From contig JANBQS010000168.1 in NCBI GenBank assembly GCA_027577415.1, positions 1 through 29,630 on the forward strand: DNA of 29,630 bases, read 5' to 3'. The translations under genes were made by a program, and so were the position numbers. Shown here piece after piece: positions 25,258 to 29,630 of the stretch. The DNA is from Coemansia sp. RSA 922. Taxonomy: Eukaryota > Kickxellomycota > Kickxellomycetes > Kickxellales > Kickxellaceae. Under the pieces are notes generated by a model. That model was not told the DNA's origin and made no database searches. It saw nothing but the letters and a program-made list of their open reading frames with translations. How positions within the stretch are numbered: position 1 is the stretch's first letter; each line of letters begins with the position of its first letter.

Positions 25258-28200
25258 ATGGACAATCGACCGCGCGCAAGCACATTGAGCATTGACACGC
25301 AGTCTATGCGCAAGACTGCAGCTGGCGATGGGAATACCAGCGGTGGGTCGCGGCGAATGCGAAAGGTGTCTGGCGGACGGGTACTCGAGGAGCCAGATGT
25401 CAGCCATGAGGACCTGACGCTGCACAATCTGCAAGCCAAGGCAGCAGCCCTCGCCCTGCCAGACTCGAGCCGTTTTGCTTCAGCTGTGCCCCAGCCAATG
25501 GCTATGGCGCGCGGGCGTAGCCGTACAGTGGCTGGAGGATCGTCCTCGGCTGAGGCGGCGGGAGAGATGCCGCGGCCATTATCGGCGATGCTCAAAAACA
25601 ACCCTGGGTGGGGCGACACGCACTCGCCTATCAACGGACGACCACTGTCGATGGTCATTGGCGAGCTGCCCGAGTCGCCAAGCGTCACTGGCATGAAGGG
25701 CCGCCATCGGCTGCAGCGCGAGCCTAGCTCAGCCTCGTCGCTGGTAAGTGCTCCTATGACGAGACACCAGGCTGGCAACTGGTGCGACTTGGAGCGGCAG
25801 AACCTGGCGGCGTACGAGTACTTGTGCCACGTATGTGAGGCCAAAGAGTGGATGGAGGCGTGTATCGCCGAGGAGCTGCCCGACATAGTGACGATTGAGG
25901 ACTCTCTGCGCGACGGCGTGGCGCTGGCCAAGCTGGCGCAAAAGTTCTGCCCCGAGGCAGTGGGCAAAATCTACCAATCTCCAGCCGACTCTGGCCGTAC
26001 TCCTCAGATCTCCAGCGGCGTGCGGAGGCGGTTCGTGTTCAAGTATACGGACAACATCAACTTCTTCTTGAGGGCCATCCGCCAGGTGCGGCTCCCCCGC
26101 CTGTTCCACTTTGAGCTGACTGACCTGTACGACCGCAAGAACATGCCGCGAGTGATTTACTGCCTGCACGCCCTCAGTCACTTTTTGCTCAAGATGGGCA
26201 TTGCGCCCGAGATGCAGGATCTGGTCGGCCGCCTAGAGTTCTCTGATGCGCAGCTGGCTCAGACCCAGGCGGAGCTGGATACTCTGGGTCTGAATGTGCC
26301 GTCTTTCCACCGCATTGACTCTGATATTGGCCAGCGCCGTCCTCGGCTCTCGCGCGAGGTGCAGCCGCTTCAGCCTCAGGACCTCCAGGACTTGCACGAG
26401 GATGACGCGGAGGAGCCAGATCCAGAGTCTGACTATGACGACGACGAGTTTGTTGAGCAGCCCTCTGCGCCAGGGCATCTGGATATGGATCTGGCTTTTC
26501 TCGACGATCCCCGCATCGAGAGGCTGGAGAAGGCCAAGCGCTACTGGATGAAGCGCATCGACATTGTCGTGCAGCTGCAGTGTGCTGGTCGTCAGCGCCT
26601 GGCCGAGCGGCTGGTGGAGGAGAAGCGCCAGGCTCGCCGCTACTTGCGCATGGTCGAGTCTGCCACCATCATGCAGGGCTTGGCGCGTATGGCGCTGGCC
26701 AAGCGCACAGTCAAAGAGCACCGCGCCGAAAAGGCCCGCGTGGAGGCTGAGAAGCAGGCTGAGATTGATCGTGCCATTGCCGAGGAGGAGGCTGCGGCGC
26801 AGCGTGTCATTGCCGCAAGAGAGGCCGAGAAGCAGAGAGCCATTGCTGCCAAAGAGGCTGAGAGGCAAAGAGCCATTGCTGAGCGTGAGGAGGCCCTGCG
26901 TGTGGAGCGCGAGCGAGAAGACGCCCGCCAAGAGGCGCTGCTGCAGGAGCGTGTGCGCAAGGACCGCGAGCGTGCCGAGCGCGAGCTGGAGGCCCAACGG
27001 CTCGCAGCGGCTCAGCGAGCCGAAGCGGAGCGGGCTGAGGCGGCTCGGCGGGCGCAGGAGCAAGGGGACCGCTTGGAGGCTGAGCGGTCCGAGCTTGAGC
27101 GGCGGATTGTGGGCGTGCAGGCGCTGGCACGTGGCGCTCTGGCGCGGCGAGTGTTTGGCGAGATGCGCGGGTGGACGGCAGCGATTGCTCGCTTCCAGGC
27201 TGTCTGCCGGGGCGTGTTGGTGAGGCGCGAAGTCGGCAGCCGCTTGACCACGTGGGGCCGTGTTGAGGCTGGGGCGCGGCGTGTGCAGGCGCTCTGCCGC
27301 GGAGCCCTTGTGCGGCGGCGCCTGCGTGAGCATCGCACGCACCTGAAGCGCAATGTCAACGTCATCGTCAAGATGCAAAACTTGTACCGCGCCAAGCTTG
27401 CTGGCAAGGCCTACCGCACGCTGACCGTCGAGGACACGCCGCCAACGCCCGCTGTCGTTGTGTCGTGTGCTCCGCTGCTCGAGGACACAGACCAGGACCT
27501 TGAGGAGGAGCTGGAGCTGGAGCGACTGCGCCAAAAGGCCGTGCGACAGATCAGGGAGAACCAGCAGACGGGTCGTATCTTGGATCAGCTCGACATCAAA
27601 ATCGCCCTGCTCGTACGCAATCGGATCTCGCTCGACGAGGTCGTGCGCATGACGTCGCGTCACTTCCGCTTCCTCGATGAGGTTCGACGCCCGTCGGCGC
27701 TGCAGCCCAACGCCAACATTCGCACGGCGTCAGGGTTCTCTGCTTATGCGCTGTCTGGAGCTGTGCCGGCCACGTCGCTGTACTCGCTGAAGAACATGGA
27801 CAAGGAGTCGCGTCGCCGCCTCGAGGGATACCAGCACTTGTTCTACTTGCTGCAGACCCAGCCTGTGTACCTGGCGCGGCTGCTGTTTTTGCTCAACCAG
27901 GGTGGGTCCAAGGCCATGCGCCAGACGCTGCTTGCGTCCACCACTGCCACCAAGGCCCAGCAACACAACACTGCGAGCACGAGCGCCACGGGTGCATCTG
28001 CAGGCGGCCTGAGCGCAAAGAGCAGCGATACGGGCGGTGGCGGTGAGGACATCTCCATCTCCAAGCTCATCGAGACTATTGTCTTGACGCTGTTCGGATT
28101 TGCCCAGAACGCGCGCGAGGAGTACTTGCTGCTGAAGCTGTTCTGTGCCGCTATCCAGATCGAGCTGTCGTCCATTGATACGCTGCAGGAGTTTTTGCGT

Positions 28201-29630
28201 GGCAACCCTATTTTCATCAAGTTGGCTGTGCACTATAACCGCGGCGCCAAGGAGCGCAAGTACCTGCGCGACTTGCTGCAGCCCCTGATCAAAAAGGTCA
28301 TCGAGGATGCGGACTTGGATCTGGAGTCGGATCCGCTGGTTATTTACCGCACGCTGATTCGCGAGGAGGAGTCGCGTACTGGCGAAAAGTCCCGTCGTGC
28401 TTATGATATTACGCGTGAAGATGCTCTTAACGACATGGAGACCCGCACGACGTTTATTCGCCACCTGCGTCAGCTGCGCGTGCTTGCCGACGAGTTTATT
28501 GCTGCTATTCAGGAGTCGCTCTGCAAGATGCCCTATGGCATGCGGTACATTGCTCGCGAGCTGCGGCGGGCGCTGACGGCCAAGTTCCCCGACGAGCCCG
28601 AGGGCCCGGTCATGAAGGTTGTCGGGCACCTGGTGTACTACCGGTATATCAATCCGGCTATTGTGGCGCCAGAGTCGTTTGACGTCATTGAGACGACCAT
28701 CTCGCCGCTGCAGCGCAAGAACCTGGCTGAGATCGCCAAGATGCTTAACCAGGTCAGCGTTGGCAAGCACTTTAGCGAGGACAATATGTTTTTGCAGCCG
28801 CTCAACAACTACGTCGGATACACGTCGGCCAAGTTCCTGCAGTACACGTTCGAGGTCACTGACGTCGTCGACCCTGAGGTTCACTTCCAGGTCGACGAGT
28901 TTACTGATCTGGCTACGCTGACCAAGCCCAGTATCCTGATGAGCATTGCTGAGATCCAGACCATCCACCAGGCCCTCGAGGCCAATCTGGACTACATTGC
29001 CCCGCCTATCCCCGAGCAGATCAAGCAGCGCTTTGGGTCCTACGACGCCGTCATGGGCATTATTGAGCGTCGCCGTAAGCACGAGGAGGACAAGAGGGCT
29101 GGCGACGTTGCTATGGGTGGCGCCAACGGTGGTGTTCATCAGGCAGAGGACGACGCCGACGAGGAGGACGCTGACCTGGCTGACGCTATTCCTCAAGGCA
29201 CTGTCCTTGTGGAGCGCCCTGCTGGCGCCGATGGCGGTCGGATGCTGGTGCTGGACGATCCGCTGCGTGTGGTTCTGCAGGACCTGGGCTCGGCTCCGCG
29301 GTCGCGTGCTGACCCGTATGCACGCTACGAGATTCAGCTGGACCTGGCGGACCGGTTCGCCGATGACGCCATTACTATCATGTCGGGTAGCGCGTCGACG
29401 TCGGCACTCTCGGCGTCGCAGATCCTTAGCGATGCTGCCATCAGCGCTAGCCAGGCGACTTACAGCAGCGGCGGCCTTTTGCGGCACCAGCCCACGGCCA
29501 AGGAGGCTGTACATGCCAAGGCTGAGCGGGCGGCGAAGCTCCATCGGCTGTTCCTCGAGACCAAGCGCAAGTGGCTGTCCATCCTGCCCGTGCAGTCTGG
29601 CGTCTCGCTGCTGGAGATCTTGGAGCGCCA
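25258..29630 (+). CDS. IQGAP-type scaffold (Iqg1/Rng2-like), partial at the window end
   Basis: The frame is open from the ATG at 25258 to the last base, at least 1457 codons, so the gene is truncated by the window edge. In order: a disordered N-terminus (1-170), a calponin-homology actin-binding domain (about 172-320), an acidic linker, a charged coiled coil (about 490-615), four IQ motifs for calmodulin or myosin light chains (about 616-720, such as VQALCRGALVRR), and a RasGAP-related domain. That last domain starts near residue 830 and includes TLFGFAQNAREEYLLLKLF and YYRYINPAIVAPE, both IQGAP signatures. It continues into the region after RasGAP, with a long acidic insertion near 1300. 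IQGAPs bind Cdc42/Rho-type GTPases and organise the cytokinetic ring; the GAP-like domain lacks GAP activity in studied members. No introns across 4.4 kb. Confidence 0.93.
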   Translation, partial: MDNRPRASTLSIDTQSMRKTAAGDGNTSGGSRRMRKVSGGRVLEEPDVSHEDLTLHNLQAKAAALALPDSSRFASAVPQPMAMARGRSRTVAGGSSSAEAAGEMPRPLSAMLKNNPGWGDTHSPINGRPLSMVIGELPESPSVTGMKGRHRLQREPSSASSLVSAPMTRHQAGNWCDLERQNLAAYEYLCHVCEAKEWMEACIAEELPDIVTIEDSLRDGVALAKLAQKFCPEAVGKIYQSPADSGRTPQISSGVRRRFVFKYTDNINFFLRAIRQVRLPRLFHFELTDLYDRKNMPRVIYCLHALSHFLLKMGIAPEMQDLVGRLEFSDAQLAQTQAELDTLGLNVPSFHRIDSDIGQRRPRLSREVQPLQPQDLQDLHEDDAEEPDPESDYDDDEFVEQPSAPGHLDMDLAFLDDPRIERLEKAKRYWMKRIDIVVQLQCAGRQRLAERLVEEKRQARRYLRMVESATIMQGLARMALAKRTVKEHRAEKARVEAEKQAEIDRAIAEEEAAAQRVIAAREAEKQRAIAAKEAERQRAIAEREEALRVEREREDARQEALLQERVRKDRERAERELEAQRLAAAQRAEAERAEAARRAQEQGDRLEAERSELERRIVGVQALARGALARRVFGEMRGWTAAIARFQAVCRGVLVRREVGSRLTTWGRVEAGARRVQALCRGALVRRRLREHRTHLKRNVNVIVKMQNLYRAKLAGKAYRTLTVEDTPPTPAVVVSCAPLLEDTDQDLEEELELERLRQKAVRQIRENQQTGRILDQLDIKIALLVRNRISLDEVVRMTSRHFRFLDEVRRPSALQPNANIRTASGFSAYALSGAVPATSLYSLKNMDKESRRRLEGYQHLFYLLQTQPVYLARLLFLLNQGGSKAMRQTLLASTTATKAQQHNTASTSATGASAGGLSAKSSDTGGGGEDISISKLIETIVLTLFGFAQNAREEYLLLKLFCAAIQIELSSIDTLQEFLRGNPIFIKLAVHYNRGAKERKYLRDLLQPLIKKVIEDADLDLESDPLVIYRTLIREEESRTGEKSRRAYDITREDALNDMETRTTFIRHLRQLRVLADEFIAAIQESLCKMPYGMRYIARELRRALTAKFPDEPEGPVMKVVGHLVYYRYINPAIVAPESFDVIETTISPLQRKNLAEIAKMLNQVSVGKHFSEDNMFLQPLNNYVGYTSAKFLQYTFEVTDVVDPEVHFQVDEFTDLATLTKPSILMSIAEIQTIHQALEANLDYIAPPIPEQIKQRFGSYDAVMGIIERRRKHEEDKRAGDVAMGGANGGVHQAEDDADEEDADLADAIPQGTVLVERPAGADGGRMLVLDDPLRVVLQDLGSAPRSRADPYARYEIQLDLADRFADDAITIMSGSASTSALSASQILSDAAISASQATYSSGGLLRHQPTAKEAVHAKAERAAKLHRLFLETKRKWLSILPVQSGVSLLEILER

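Noticed and set aside
26233..27663. Open minus-strand frame of 476 codons opposite the IQGAP coiled coil and IQ motifs
   Set aside because: Leu/Gln/His-rich shadow of a Glu/Arg/Ala-rich coding strand; no independent evidence of a gene.
27730..29544. Open minus-strand frame of 604 codons opposite the IQGAP gene
   Set aside because: It mirrors the GC-rich third positions of the real gene, shows no domain, and the + strand frame carries clear CH, IQ and RasGAP signatures.
1..29630. tRNA genes, rRNA and CRISPR-like arrays
   Set aside because: No TTCGA-loop cloverleaf, no rRNA segments and no regularly spaced short repeats were seen on reading both strands by eye.

Overview
This window looks like nuclear DNA of an early-diverging filamentous fungus. 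The conserved genes are long, GC-rich and intron-free. They include an IQGAP-type Ras-GAP scaffold, an Atf1-type bZIP factor with the N-terminal stress-domain motif, an MFSD10-like carrier and an M49-like zinc peptidase. Intron poverty together with this gene set suggests Kickxellomycotina (Coemansia-like). That placement is an inference, not something the sequence proves.

Layout. Bases 1-8,290 are an AT-rich accessory block holding six members of one small-protein family, all on the + strand: four intact (510, 3012, 6272, 7810) and two broken (about 1750-2077 and 4888-5229). Bases 8,299-15,345 hold three closely spaced minus-strand genes: a zinc-ribbon-like small protein, a large B-box/coiled-coil/MATH-like protein without a RING, and the M49-like peptidase. 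The bZIP gene (16162-17652) diverges from them. Bases 17,660-22,900 are a second accessory block with three more family members (18164, 20755, 22081) and, on the minus strand, an ORF that resembles pieces of a tyrosine-recombinase retroelement. The MFS carrier (minus) and the IQGAP gene (plus) diverge from about 24.5-25.3 kb. The IQGAP gene runs off the end of the window and is its largest gene.

The main discovery candidate is the small-protein family: nine copies, 75-163 aa, no recognised domain. In all the longer copies a short N-terminal helix leads to a strand starting with Cys, and about 31 residues later there is a second strand of the form Cys-x4-Tyr-x-Gly. In four intact genes the first Cys is exactly residue 25. 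The copies also share regulatory DNA: nearly all have a TATA box followed 19-23 nt later by a GGCGCCCAC-like element, and the upstream regions fall into two homologous classes. Class I has repeated CTTTGAA/CTTTGTT boxes; class II has TTCCAGTCAAC. Promoter class tracks protein subtype, so the unit of duplication is promoter plus gene plus 3' flank. The result is a young, fast-diversifying birth-and-death cluster interleaved with conserved genes. ATF/CRE-like TACGTCAT sites occur beside several copies, and the local bZIP gene could in principle act on them. The family's function is unknown; a thioredoxin-like fold without the classical active site is offered only as a testable guess.
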